From: Campylobacteraceae bacterium
Lineage (GTDB): Bacteria > Campylobacterota > Campylobacteria > Campylobacterales > Sulfurovaceae
NCBI GenBank assembly: GCA_026985495.1
Contig: JALSQJ010000259.1
Span: 1 to 6,121 of the forward strand
Direction: 5' to 3'
Length of the DNA stretch: 6,121 nt
Shown: positions 1 through 6,089 of the stretch, piece after piece
Layout: each line of letters begins with the position of its first letter
How positions within the stretch are numbered: the first letter of the stretch is position 1
Program-made: the position numbers and the translations under genes
Notes under the pieces: model-generated
Database searches by the model: none
What the model was told of the DNA's origin: nothing
The model's input: only the letters and a program-made list of their open reading frames with translations

Positions 1-935
1 ATACAGGTGTTTCTCAAAAGAAATCAGCACCAAAAGCATCAACAGCTATTTTTGCAGAGACATTGGTAGAGTTAGCAGACAACGATGAAAAAGTAGTAGG
101 AGTAACTGCTGCTATGCCTAGTGGTACTGGTATGAGTATGGCTATGGCAAAATACCCCAACCGTTTTTGGGACGTTGCTATCTCTGAGCAACATGCTGTA
201 ACATCTATGGGTGCATTGGCAAAAGAGGGTTTTAAACCATTTTGTGCCATCTACTCTACCTTTTTACAACGAGGATATGACCAACTTATTCATGATATTT
301 GTCTAATGAATTTAGGTGTTGCTTTTGCTATTGATAGAGCTGGAATTGTAGGAGAAGATGGAGAGACACATCAAGGAGTATTTGATATTTCATTTTTGAG
401 AGCTATTCCAAATATGACTATCTTTGCCCCCTCTAGCGATACCTCAATGAAGTTAGCCATGGAGTTTGCAAAGGATTTTCCAACACCTTGTGCCTTTAGA
501 TATCCAAGAGGAGCATTTACCTCACAAAATAGCGACACAACTCCATTTGAATTAGGAAAATCTAAAATCCTTAAAGAGGGTAGAGAGATACTCTTTATTG
601 GTTATGGTAATGGTGTAGGTAGAGCAGAGCAGGTAGCAGAGCTTATTGAGGCTGAACCAACTATTTTAGATTTACGTTTTGTAAAACCTTTAGATACGAA
701 GAGCTTAAAAGAGTTGTCTCAAAACCATAAAAGATGGTATATATTTTCAGATTCAGCAAAGATGGGTGGTGTTGGTTCTGCTATATTGGAGTTTTTAAAT
801 GAAGAGAAGATATCAGATATAGAGTTAAAAACTTTTGAGTATGAAGATAGCTTTATTACTCATGGTAATACTAAATTGGTAGAAGAGTCTCTAGGGTTAC
901 TTCCAGAGCAGTTAGCTAAAAAGATAGATATTTAG
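1..935 (+). CDS. dxs: 1-deoxy-D-xylulose-5-phosphate synthase, C-terminal part (5' end outside window)
   Basis: This is the C-terminal half (310 residues, frame beginning at base 3, stop TAG at 933-935) of the thiamine-diphosphate enzyme that condenses pyruvate with glyceraldehyde 3-phosphate in the first step of the MEP isoprenoid pathway; the family is usually about 600-620 aa. The fragment begins in the linker before the pyrimidine-binding domain. Fragment residues 59-67 read AISEQHAVT, with the cofactor-activating Glu at residue 62 (codon 186-188). DRAGIVG followed by DGETHQG lies at 111-125, and YPRG at 167-170 supplies the substrate-phosphate Arg. The transketolase C-terminal domain follows, with LDLRFVKPLD at 222-231. 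E. coli has EENAIMGG where this protein reads SDSAKMGG, a local difference that does not touch the catalytic residues. The frame is open to the window edge, so the start is not here. metK follows after 13 nt, which suggests co-transcription. Confidence 0.96.
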   Translation, partial: TGVSQKKSAPKASTAIFAETLVELADNDEKVVGVTAAMPSGTGMSMAMAKYPNRFWDVAISEQHAVTSMGALAKEGFKPFCAIYSTFLQRGYDQLIHDICLMNLGVAFAIDRAGIVGEDGETHQGVFDISFLRAIPNMTIFAPSSDTSMKLAMEFAKDFPTPCAFRYPRGAFTSQNSDTTPFELGKSKILKEGREILFIGYGNGVGRAEQVAELIEAEPTILDLRFVKPLDTKSLKELSQNHKRWYIFSDSAKMGGVGSAILEFLNEEKISDIELKTFEYEDSFITHGNTKLVEESLGLLPEQLAKKIDI

Positions 936-948
936 AGAAAGAGAGTAG

Positions 949-2109
949 ATGGCAAAAGAGTATATTTTTACCAGTGAATCGGTAACAGAGGGTCATCCAG
1001 ATAAGATGGCAGACCAAATTTCTGATGCTATATTAGATTATATTATAGAGCGTGACCCTAAAGCTAGAGTAGCGTGTGAGATACTGCTTAGTAACGGTTT
1101 TTGTGTTATCGCAGGGGAGTTAAAAACAGAGATTTACGCACCTATGCAGGAGATAGCACGAAAAGTTATTCGTGAAATTGGTTATACCGATGCATCATTT
1201 GGTTTTGATTATCGTTCAGCTGGAATTCTTAATGGAATAGGTGAGCAGAGTCTTGATATTAATCAAGGTGTTGACCAAGTATCAGGAGAGATAGGGGCAG
1301 GTGACCAAGGGTTAATGTTTGGATATGCTTGTAATGAGACACCAGAGTTGATGCCTCTACCCATCTCTTTGGCTCATAAGCTTACAGAAAAATTAGCTGA
1401 AGTTAGGAAAAATGGTACAGTTCCATTTTTAAGACCAGATGGAAAAGCACAAGTGAGTGTGAAGTATATCGATGGTAAACCAGTTACTGTTGATACTATT
1501 GTAATCTCAACTCAACATCATGAAAATATATCAATAGAGTTACTAAAAGAGACAATAGTAACAGAAGTTATTAATGAGGTAATACCTAAAGAGTTACTAC
1601 ATAACGATACTGTTTACCATATTAACCCTACAGGTCGTTTTGTAATTGGTGGTCCACAAGGAGATGCAGGGTTGACAGGTCGAAAGATTATTGTCGATAC
1701 CTATGGTGGCTCTTCTCCTCATGGTGGTGGAGCATTTTCAGGAAAAGACCCAACAAAAGTTGACCGTTCAGCATCGTATGCAGCACGATATATTGCTAAA
1801 AATATGGTTGCTGCAGGTGTAGCTGAAAAATTAACCATACAGATTGCTTATGCTATTGGTGTGGTAAAACCTGTCTCTATTATGGTAGATACATACGGTA
1901 CAAGCACCATAGATGAAGCTAAAATAGAGGAATGTGTTGAAAAACTTTTTGATCTCTCTGTTGCAGGTATTATTAAAGAGCTTGACCTGCTACAACCCAT
2001 TTATAGAAAAACAGCAGCCTATGGTCATTTTGGTAGAGAGAATATGAATTTTAGTTGGGAAAAGTTAAACAGAGTAAATGATATTAGAGACTATTTTAAT
2101 ATTGGTTAG
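949..2109 (+). CDS. metK: S-adenosylmethionine synthetase (methionine adenosyltransferase)
   Basis: This cytoplasmic enzyme makes S-adenosylmethionine from methionine and ATP. The 386 residues match the usual length (E. coli 384). The N-terminal signature [11 protein letters not shown] at residues 9-19 carries the active-site His16 and Asp18. The ATP-binding hexapeptide GAGDQG lies at 116-121. [13 protein letters not shown] begins at 229, and the P-loop-like [17 protein letters not shown] spans 259-275, with the catalytic lysines and Asp. The ATG at 949 is preceded by a purine-rich AGAGAAAGAGAG stretch acting as ribosome binding site, only 13 nt after the dxs stop. No dedicated promoter or SAM riboswitch is visible upstream, so it is probably read from the dxs transcript. 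Its last codons take part in a stem-loop listed separately. Confidence 0.98.
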   Translation: MAKEYIFTSESVTEGHPDKMADQISDAILDYIIERDPKARVACEILLSNGFCVIAGELKTEIYAPMQEIARKVIREIGYTDASFGFDYRSAGILNGIGEQSLDINQGVDQVSGEIGAGDQGLMFGYACNETPELMPLPISLAHKLTEKLAEVRKNGTVPFLRPDGKAQVSVKYIDGKPVTVDTIVISTQHHENISIELLKETIVTEVINEVIPKELLHNDTVYHINPTGRFVIGGPQGDAGLTGRKIIVDTYGGSSPHGGGAFSGKDPTKVDRSASYAARYIAKNMVAAGVAEKLTIQIAYAIGVVKPVSIMVDTYGTSTIDEAKIEECVEKLFDLSVAGIIKELDLLQPIYRKTAAYGHFGRENMNFSWEKLNRVNDIRDYFNIG

Positions 2110-2145
2110 GTAGTTAGTATAAAAACTACTCACCTGTACCAATAT
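2099..2145 (+). other. Nested stem-loop spanning the metK stop codon
   Basis: An outer 8-bp stem pairs ATATTGGT (2099-2106) with ACCAATAT (2138-2145). An inner 6-bp stem pairs GTAGTT (2110-2115) with AACTAC (2124-2129) around an 8-nt loop. The metK stop codon lies in the internal loop. There is no T-tract after it, so it is not a textbook intrinsic terminator. It may protect the mRNA 3' end or act with the next hairpins. The pairing is read directly; the function is unknown. Confidence 0.4.
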
Positions 2146-2146
2146 G

Positions 2147-2174
2147 CAACGAATTTATAGAAAAAATAGCGTTG
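2147..2174 (+). other. Short stem-loop between metK and fdxA
   Basis: CAACG (2147-2151) can pair with CGTTG (2170-2174) around an 18-nt A-rich loop. Five base pairs with a large loop is weak alone. It is listed because it starts one base after the metK-end hairpin and directly abuts the next one, so the three could stack in one transcript. Confidence 0.2.
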
Positions 2175-2199
2175 AAAATTCTCTATTAAAGAATTTTTT
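2175..2199 (+). terminator. Weak intrinsic-terminator-like hairpin after metK
   Basis: AAAATTCT (2175-2182) pairs perfectly with AGAATTTT (2190-2197) around a 7-nt loop, and the right arm runs into TT, giving a T6 run at 2194-2199. Only one G-C pair is present, so the stem is thermally weak. It is the best candidate for ending the dxs-metK transcript before the fdxA promoter region. Confidence 0.4.
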
Positions 2200-2212
2200 A
2201 ATCTACTTTGGC

Positions 2213-2226
2213 TATAGTTTTATAAC
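2213..2226 (+). promoter_or_regulatory. Candidate fdxA promoter (-10 region)
   Basis: Two overlapping candidate -10 boxes lie ahead of fdxA: TATAGT at 2213-2218 and TATAAC at 2221-2226. They would place transcription starts roughly 10-22 nt before the start codon. Neither is a perfect TATAAT, and no -35 box or Fur-box palindrome is apparent. A promoter is expected here because the gap is 130 nt and hairpins separate it from metK. Confidence 0.35.
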
Positions 2227-2234
2227 ATTAAAAT

Positions 2235-2239
2235 AAGGA
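2235..2239 (+). promoter_or_regulatory. Ribosome binding site that sets the fdxA start
   Basis: AAGGA lies six bases before the ATG at 2246 but directly abuts the ATG at 2240. The spacing therefore favours initiation at 2246. Confidence 0.75.
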
Positions 2240-2245
2240 ATGAAA

Positions 2246-2521
2246 ATGGCAGTAAAAATTTTAGATACTTGTATCAATTGTGCAGCTTGTATTGACGAAT
2301 GTCCAACAGAAGCAATCGTAGATGAGGATGATAACCCAACAGGTGAAGAGATTTACTATGTTTATGAAGATAAATGTGTTGAGTGTGTAGGTCACTTTGA
2401 TACTCCAGCATGTGCTGAAGCTTGTCCAACAGAAGAGTGTATTGTTTGGGATGAGCCAAAAGAGGGGTTAACTCTTCATCCAGATAGAGGTGCACCAGGT
2501 ACAGACGTAGTTGAAGACTAA
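2246..2521 (+). CDS. fdxA: 2[4Fe-4S] ferredoxin, Alvin/FdxA type
   Basis: This small acidic cytoplasmic electron carrier has 91 residues from the preferred ATG; starting at 2240 would add only Met-Lys and leave no room for the ribosome binding site. The first cluster motif is CxxCxxCxxxCP (Cys9, 12, 15, 19). The second is CxxC-x8-CxxxCP (Cys44, 47, 56, 60), with the insertion between its second and third Cys that marks the Allochromatium vinosum (Alvin) type, plus a C-terminal extension and an additional Cys65. As I recall, the equivalent H. pylori and C. jejuni proteins are called FdxA; the C. jejuni gene is iron-induced and linked to aerotolerance, and it also neighbours ndk. Likely partners are pyruvate or 2-oxoglutarate oxidoreductases, but none is encoded here, so the partner is inference. 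It probably forms a single-gene transcript, with hairpins on both sides and a new promoter before ndk. Confidence 0.93.
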   Translation: MAVKILDTCINCAACIDECPTEAIVDEDDNPTGEEIYYVYEDKCVECVGHFDTPACAEACPTEECIVWDEPKEGLTLHPDRGAPGTDVVED

Positions 2522-2532
2522 CTCTTAATCTC

Positions 2533-2561
2533 TACAAAGTACGATTTCATCGTACTTTGTA
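2533..2561 (+). terminator. Long perfect hairpin after fdxA
   Basis: A 12-bp perfect stem pairs TACAAAGTACGA (2533-2544) with TCGTACTTTGTA (2550-2561) around a 5-nt loop, beginning 11 nt after the fdxA stop. No uninterrupted T-tract follows, only a mixed AT stretch. It may terminate transcription, perhaps inefficiently, or protect the fdxA mRNA from 3' decay. The symmetry is certain; the role is inferred from position. Confidence 0.65.
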
Positions 2562-2611
2562 ACTATCTATATTTCTTAAATAAATATCATTTAAATAAAT
2601 CTTATTTTTAA

Positions 2612-2628
2612 TACTTTTTTGATATAAT
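2612..2628 (+). promoter_or_regulatory. Main promoter of the ndk-fabH operon
   Basis: A perfect -10 box TATAAT at 2623-2628 is preceded by TG plus one base (extended -10, TG at 2620-2621) and a T-rich run at 2615-2620. This fits the Campylobacterota sigma-70 pattern, which relies on T-rich upstream DNA rather than a -35 box. Transcription would start near 2635 and give a leader of about 60 nt before the GTG of ndk. Confidence 0.8.
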
Positions 2629-2648
2629 TCCAGCTCAAAATACTTTAG

Positions 2649-2675
2649 TAGTGGTTATTTTAAGTAAAATCACTA
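2649..2675 (+). promoter_or_regulatory. Hairpin in the ndk leader
   Basis: TAGTG (2649-2653) pairs with CACTA (2671-2675), and ATTTT (2657-2661) pairs with AAAAT (2666-2670), with a 3-nt bulge (GTT) on the left arm and a 4-nt loop. It lies wholly within the predicted 5' leader and ends 8 nt before the GGAG ribosome binding site (2684-2687). It could affect ribosome access or mRNA stability. No known riboswitch class is recognised. Confidence 0.35.
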
Positions 2676-2694
2676 AGCTTAATGGAGCAAAATC

Positions 2695-3108
2695 GTGGAA
2701 CAAACATTATCAATAATCAAGCCAGATGCAGTAGCTAAAAATGTAGTAGGTCAAATTCTTGCTAGATTTGAAGCAGCTAATCTTAGAATTGCAGCAACAA
2801 AAAAGATTCAACTCTCAAAAGCTGATGCAGAGGAGTTTTATGCAATTCATGCAGAGCGTCCTTTCTTTAAAGACCTTGTAGAGTTTATGATTTCAGGACC
2901 AGTTGTTGTAACTGTACTTGAAGGTGAAAATGCAATGCAAAAAAATAGAGACCTTATGGGTGCTACAAACCCTGCTGAAGCAGAAGCTGGTACTATTAGA
3001 GCAGATTTTGCAGAGAGCATAGATGCTAATGCTGTACATGGTTCTGATTCTCTTGAGAATGCAGTTAACGAAATTAACTTTTTCTTTGCACAAAGAGAGC
3101 TTCTATAA
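2695..3108 (+). CDS. ndk: Nucleoside diphosphate kinase
   Basis: This enzyme moves the gamma phosphate of ATP to nucleoside diphosphates through a phosphohistidine, balancing NTP and dNTP pools in the cytoplasm. The 137 residues match the usual bacterial length of about 140. Lys9 lies in [12 protein letters not shown] at 55-58 holds the base-stacking Phe, Arg85 is in [15 protein letters not shown] begins at 101, and NAVHGSDS at 112-119 contains the catalytic His115. The start is GTG, with GGAG seven bases upstream (2684-2687). An ATG at 2682 is in another frame and overlaps that site. It is the first gene of the operon, behind the strong promoter near 2623, and the next gene starts 12 nt after its stop. 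Confidence 0.98.
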   Translation: MEQTLSIIKPDAVAKNVVGQILARFEAANLRIAATKKIQLSKADAEEFYAIHAERPFFKDLVEFMISGPVVVTVLEGENAMQKNRDLMGATNPAEAEAGTIRADFAESIDANAVHGSDSLENAVNEINFFFAQRELL

Positions 3109-3120
3109 GGTATTAAAACT

Positions 3121-3495
3121 GTGAAAATAGTTTTTAATAAAATTGGTTCAACCAAAAAAACTTTTGAACTAACCGTTTCAGGTGTTTCATTAGAGGGATT
3201 TTTGGTTAAAAGAGGTTATCATCGGGTGAGACTCGAAGGAGAAATGGATGGAGAGGTTAAACTCTTTTGTGACAGATGTGGTGAAGAGTATCAATATGAT
3301 ATGAAATCACCCCTTAATTTAACTTTAAGTGATGAAGTTATTGAGACTGAAGATGATTTAGATATAATCGAATTTATTGATGGGATAATTGACCTTGAAT
3401 TTATAGTTCAAAGTGAAATATCTTCTATTGAAAACTCATTTAAGTGCTGTGAAAAGTGCAGTGAAGATGAGTCTGAGTTCGAAAAAGAATTTTAA
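3121..3495 (+). CDS. YceD/DUF177 family protein (large-subunit rRNA accumulation protein)
   Basis: This is a 124-residue acidic protein. Position directly before rpmF is the hallmark of the YceD/DUF177 family, whose bacterial and plant members are linked to 23S rRNA accumulation and 50S assembly. Two Cys pairs are visible, CDRC at 50-53 and CEKC at 110-113 (with an extra Cys109). Together they could form a zinc site. The middle (76-93) is rich in Asp, Glu and Ile, as expected for the family. The GTG start has TAAGG ten bases upstream, overlapping the ndk stop, which suggests coupling to ndk translation. The stop is 15 nt before rpmF. The assignment rests on the Cys pattern and gene order; the exact molecular role is not settled even for the family. 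Confidence 0.85.
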   Translation: MKIVFNKIGSTKKTFELTVSGVSLEGFLVKRGYHRVRLEGEMDGEVKLFCDRCGEEYQYDMKSPLNLTLSDEVIETEDDLDIIEFIDGIIDLEFIVQSEISSIENSFKCCEKCSEDESEFEKEF

Positions 3496-3510
3496 AAATA
3501 AGGATTAAAA

Positions 3511-3672
3511 ATGGCAGTACCTAAAAGACGAGTATCAAAGACTAGATCAGCAAAAAGAAGAACACACTATAAATTAACATTACCACGACCTGTAAAAGAT
3601 GAAGATGGTACATGGAGAATGCCTCACCACATGAATATGACTACTGGTGAATATAACACAAAAAAAGCATAG
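3511..3672 (+). CDS. rpmF: Large-subunit ribosomal protein L32 (bL32)
   Basis: This 53-residue, strongly basic ribosomal protein begins [20 protein letters not shown], the classic bL32 N-terminus, with ...[16 protein letters not shown] at 33-48. It is a component of the 50S subunit. It is a Cys-free form, lacking the zinc-ribbon Cys pairs found in many bL32 proteins, so it should not need zinc. AAGGA six bases ahead of the ATG is a strong ribosome binding site. It lies between the DUF177 gene and plsX, the usual arrangement across many bacterial phyla. Confidence 0.97.
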   Translation: MAVPKRRVSKTRSAKRRTHYKLTLPRPVKDEDGTWRMPHHMNMTTGEYNTKKA

Positions 3673-3685
3673 TAAGTAGTTCTGA

Positions 3686-4675
3686 ATGATTAGAATTGCT
3701 ATCGATGCAATGGGTGGGGACTTTGGTCCCGAACCTATCATTGAAGGTGTAGTTGATGCACTTGACCAAAAAAAGTTTTTACCTATTCTTGTGGGTAATA
3801 GAGAACAAATTACCTCATTTCTCCCAGAATTTTATCTTGATAAAGTAGAGATTATAGACTCTAACGATGTTATTGCTATGTCTGACCAAGCGACACAAGC
3901 ATTGAAGAGAAAAGATTCATCTATCTACAAAGCTGTAGAGTTGGTTCGTGATGGAAAAGCAGATGGTGTAGTCTCAGCTGGACACTCAGGTGCAACCATG
4001 ACTTTAGCAACACTTAGAATAGGGCGTTTACCAAATATTAGTAAACCTGCATTGGCTACACTTATGCCAAATAAATCAATTAATGCAAAGACACTTCTTT
4101 TAGATGTTGGAGCTGTTACAGATTGTACTGCTAAAAACCTTTATGAGTTTGCAATTATGGGTGAAGTTTATGCTCAAAAATTGTTAGGTTTAACTAATCC
4201 TTCTGTTGGTTTGCTTTCAAATGGAGAGGAGGACAGTAAAGGTAATGCTTTAACAAAAGAGGCATTTAAACTTATGAAAGATCTCCCTGGGTTTAAAGGT
4301 AATGTTGAGGGTTCAGATATTTTTAATGGTTCAGTTGATGTAGTTGTTTGTGATGGTTACACTGGAAATATTGTTCTAAAAGCTAGTGAGGGTGTAGTCT
4401 CAACGGTTTTTGATTTAATGAAAATACATATCAAAAAATCAATTCCTGCTAAAATTGGGGCATTTTTAATGAAGAAAAAAGTGTTTAAAAAGCTCAAAGA
4501 GAAGGTAGATTATGCAGAATATGGTGGAGCCCCTTTACTTGGAGTGAAAGGTTGTGCTATTATATCGCATGGTAAAAGTAATGCTAAAGCGATAAAAAAT
4601 GCAATTTTTCAAGCTATAGCATATAGTGATTCAGGCGTTAATGATGCTATTGAAGAGCTACTTACTAAAAAATAA
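3686..4675 (+). CDS. plsX: Phosphate acyltransferase PlsX
   Basis: PlsX converts acyl-ACP and phosphate to acyl-phosphate, the donor that PlsY uses to start phospholipid synthesis; the protein is soluble and typically sits at the inner membrane face. The 329 residues match the family (about 330-350). Visible motifs are [13 protein letters not shown] at 4-16, [11 protein letters not shown] at 95-105, [10 protein letters not shown] at 138-147, [13 protein letters not shown] at 175-187, [15 protein letters not shown] at 222-236 and [11 protein letters not shown] at 279-289. The usual GAN of the third motif is GAV here. A basic helix at about 250-273, rich in Lys, could be the membrane-contact region. 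The ATG lies 13 nt after the rpmF stop with only a weak Shine-Dalgarno match, so translation may depend on coupling to rpmF. Confidence 0.97.
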   Translation: MIRIAIDAMGGDFGPEPIIEGVVDALDQKKFLPILVGNREQITSFLPEFYLDKVEIIDSNDVIAMSDQATQALKRKDSSIYKAVELVRDGKADGVVSAGHSGATMTLATLRIGRLPNISKPALATLMPNKSINAKTLLLDVGAVTDCTAKNLYEFAIMGEVYAQKLLGLTNPSVGLLSNGEEDSKGNALTKEAFKLMKDLPGFKGNVEGSDIFNGSVDVVVCDGYTGNIVLKASEGVVSTVFDLMKIHIKKSIPAKIGAFLMKKKVFKKLKEKVDYAEYGGAPLLGVKGCAIISHGKSNAKAIKNAIFQAIAYSDSGVNDAIEELLTKK

Positions 4676-4703
4676 CTGTTAGAAATAATATTTAAGGTAA
4701 ACA

Positions 4704-5702
4704 ATGTACGCAAAATTTCATTCTATTGGAGCTTATGTTCCCTCTAAAGTATTAAGCAATTCAGACTTAGAAAAAATGGTAGATACCAGCGATGAGTGGA
4801 TTTTAAAGCGTACGGGTATTAGTGAACGTAGAATTGCAGATGTAGATGAAAACACTAGTGACATGGCAACAAAAGCGTCTAAACTTGCAATAGAGAGAGC
4901 AGGGTTAGAGAGTTCAGATATTGACTTGATTGTCTGTGCAACGGTAACACCAGACTATTTTAATATGCCTGCAACTTCATGTATTATCTCTGATAAATTG
5001 GGTATAAAAAATGTTCAAGCATTTGATATCTCTGCTGCGTGTAGTGGATTTGTTTATGCTCTCTCTGTTGCTAAAGCTTTTATTGAGTCTGGTATGAAAA
5101 AACATGTACTTATTATAGGAGCAGAGAAGTTCTCATCTATTGTGGATTATACAGACAGAACTACTTGTATTCTATTTGGAGATGGTGCTGGTGCGGCAGT
5201 TATTTCAGCTACTGAAGATAAAGATGAAGCTTTTATTGATGTTCATGCTTCTGCTGATGGCTCTTACTCAGATTTTCTTATGACACCTGCTCCTGGAACA
5301 GTTAACCCTCTCTCTGCTCAGGTTATTGAAGAGGGGTTAAATTTTGTTCAAATGAAAGGTAATGAGACATTTAAGTTGGCTGTAAAAACTTTAACAAAAG
5401 ATGTTAAAGATATTTTAGCTAACAATAGTATTGCATCTGAAGATATTCCACACTTTATTCCTCATCAAGCAAACTATAGAATTATAAAAGCTGTAGGTGA
5501 TGCATTAAAAATGAAAGAGGAGCAAGTTGTATTGACCGTTGGAAAATATGGTAATACATCTGCTGCATCTATACCTATGGCTATTAATGAGGTTTGGGAA
5601 TCTGGTCGTCTTAAAAAAGGTGAGTTAATGTTACTTGATACCTTTGGTGGAGGGCTTACTTGGGCTTCAGCTCTATTACCTTTTGCTGGTGAGTCAAAAT
5701 AA
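4704..5702 (+). CDS. fabH: 3-oxoacyl-ACP synthase III (beta-ketoacyl-ACP synthase III)
   Basis: FabH condenses acetyl-CoA with malonyl-ACP to start type II fatty acid synthesis. The thiolase-fold protein has 332 residues (E. coli 317). The catalytic triad is clear: Cys113 in ISAACSGF, His254 in PHQAN and Asn284 in YGNTSAAS. The CoA-binding Trp32 and Arg36 lie in DEWILKRTGI, and Arg152 lies in YTDRTT. GDGAGAAV is at 159-166 and the C-terminal FGGGLTW at 314-320. The ATG at 4704 has AAGG six bases upstream and follows plsX by 28 nt. It is the last gene of the operon; its stop is six bases before the terminator hairpin. Confidence 0.98.
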   Translation: MYAKFHSIGAYVPSKVLSNSDLEKMVDTSDEWILKRTGISERRIADVDENTSDMATKASKLAIERAGLESSDIDLIVCATVTPDYFNMPATSCIISDKLGIKNVQAFDISAACSGFVYALSVAKAFIESGMKKHVLIIGAEKFSSIVDYTDRTTCILFGDGAGAAVISATEDKDEAFIDVHASADGSYSDFLMTPAPGTVNPLSAQVIEEGLNFVQMKGNETFKLAVKTLTKDVKDILANNSIASEDIPHFIPHQANYRIIKAVGDALKMKEEQVVLTVGKYGNTSAASIPMAINEVWESGRLKKGELMLLDTFGGGLTWASALLPFAGESK

Positions 5703-5708
5703 CTACTT

Positions 5709-5742
5709 AACCTATAGTCTCTATAGGTTGTAATTTTTTTTT
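5709..5742 (+). terminator. Intrinsic terminator of the ndk-fabH operon
   Basis: AACCTATAG (5709-5717) pairs perfectly with CTATAGGTT (5721-5729) around a 3-nt loop, and nine T residues follow at 5734-5742 after a 4-nt spacer. It starts six bases after the fabH stop. The stop codon of the convergent DUF309 gene lies in the right arm, so the hairpin may serve both strands, although the minus strand lacks a comparable T-tract. Confidence 0.85.
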
Positions 5743-6062
5743 AAATCTTCTATCTTTTTACATGCTTTAGTAAATAGTTCAAAGTGTTCAATCCCCTCTA
5801 TACATAGATGTTTATGTCTCTCAAAAGAGTTCAAAACTTGTCTAGCTTTTCTAAAAGCATCTTCTCTATTTCGTTTTATATGTTCAAAACAGATAGCTCC
5901 ATTAATAAGACCTTTAACAAGGTTTTTTTGAGGATGATTCTCTTTTCTTAATATATGCCACACCTCTTCTAAGACTTCATGTGCATCAAAATAGGCTCTG
6001 CTATTAAGAAGTTTTAAGTATATTTCAATGGCATTTTTTAAGTTATGATTTTCATTTAGCAT
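5721..6062 (-). CDS. DUF309 domain protein of unknown function
   Basis: This 113-residue, probably all-helical cytoplasmic protein carries the DUF309 signature YFDAHEVLEEVW at residues 24-35, followed by LVKGLINGAICFEHIKRN at 48-65 and a Lys/Arg/Glu-rich C-terminus. The conserved His and Glu residues of the HEVLEE helix suggest a metal or polar binding site, but no activity is established for the family to my knowledge. The reading frame extends upstream to a TTG at 6098, but the ATG at 6062 is preferred: AAAAGAG lies five bases before it, and a TATAAT box at 6084-6089 falls inside the would-be extension. It is convergent with fabH and shares the terminator region, so it is a separate unit from the lipid operon. 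Confidence 0.85.
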   Translation of the reverse strand: MLNENHNLKNAIEIYLKLLNSRAYFDAHEVLEEVWHILRKENHPQKNLVKGLINGAICFEHIKRNREDAFRKARQVLNSFERHKHLCIEGIEHFELFTKACKKIEDLKKNYNL

Positions 6063-6067
6063 TTCAA

Positions 6068-6074
6068 CTCTTTT
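6068..6074 (-). promoter_or_regulatory. Ribosome binding site of the DUF309 gene
   Basis: On the minus strand AAAAGAG lies five bases before the ATG at 6062, supporting that start over the TTG at 6098. Confidence 0.6.
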
Positions 6075-6083
6075 GTTTTTTAG

Positions 6084-6089
6084 ATTATA
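6084..6089 (-). promoter_or_regulatory. Promoter -10 box of the DUF309 gene
   Basis: The minus strand reads TTGTTTTATAATC, a perfect TATAAT behind a T-rich stretch. Transcription would start near 6077, giving a leader of about 15 nt before the ATG at 6062. Confidence 0.65.

Noticed and set aside
63..65. TTG as a start codon for the first gene
   Set aside because: The DXS reading frame continues upstream to the window edge with DXS-like residues, so the gene is simply cut by the window.
14..250. Open frame on the minus strand opposite dxs
   Set aside because: It is antisense to the conserved catalytic region of DXS and has no recognisable motif or promoter.
2110..2239. SAM riboswitch linked to metK
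   Set aside because: The structured stretch lies downstream of metK and none of the known SAM riboswitch core sequences is recognisable.
2274..2495. Open frame on the minus strand opposite fdxA
   Set aside because: Its Leu/His-rich product is the mirror of the Cys- and Glu-rich ferredoxin codons; fdxA is certain.
2682..2684. ATG just ahead of ndk
   Set aside because: It is out of frame with the conserved protein, and its bases form part of the ribosome binding site for the GTG at 2695.
2522..2694. tRNA or other known small RNA gene behind the strong promoter
   Set aside because: No cloverleaf or CCA end is present, and the ndk ribosome binding site follows directly.
2847..3155. Two minus-strand open frames opposite ndk
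   Set aside because: They overlap the catalytic part of ndk and show no domain, ribosome binding site or promoter.
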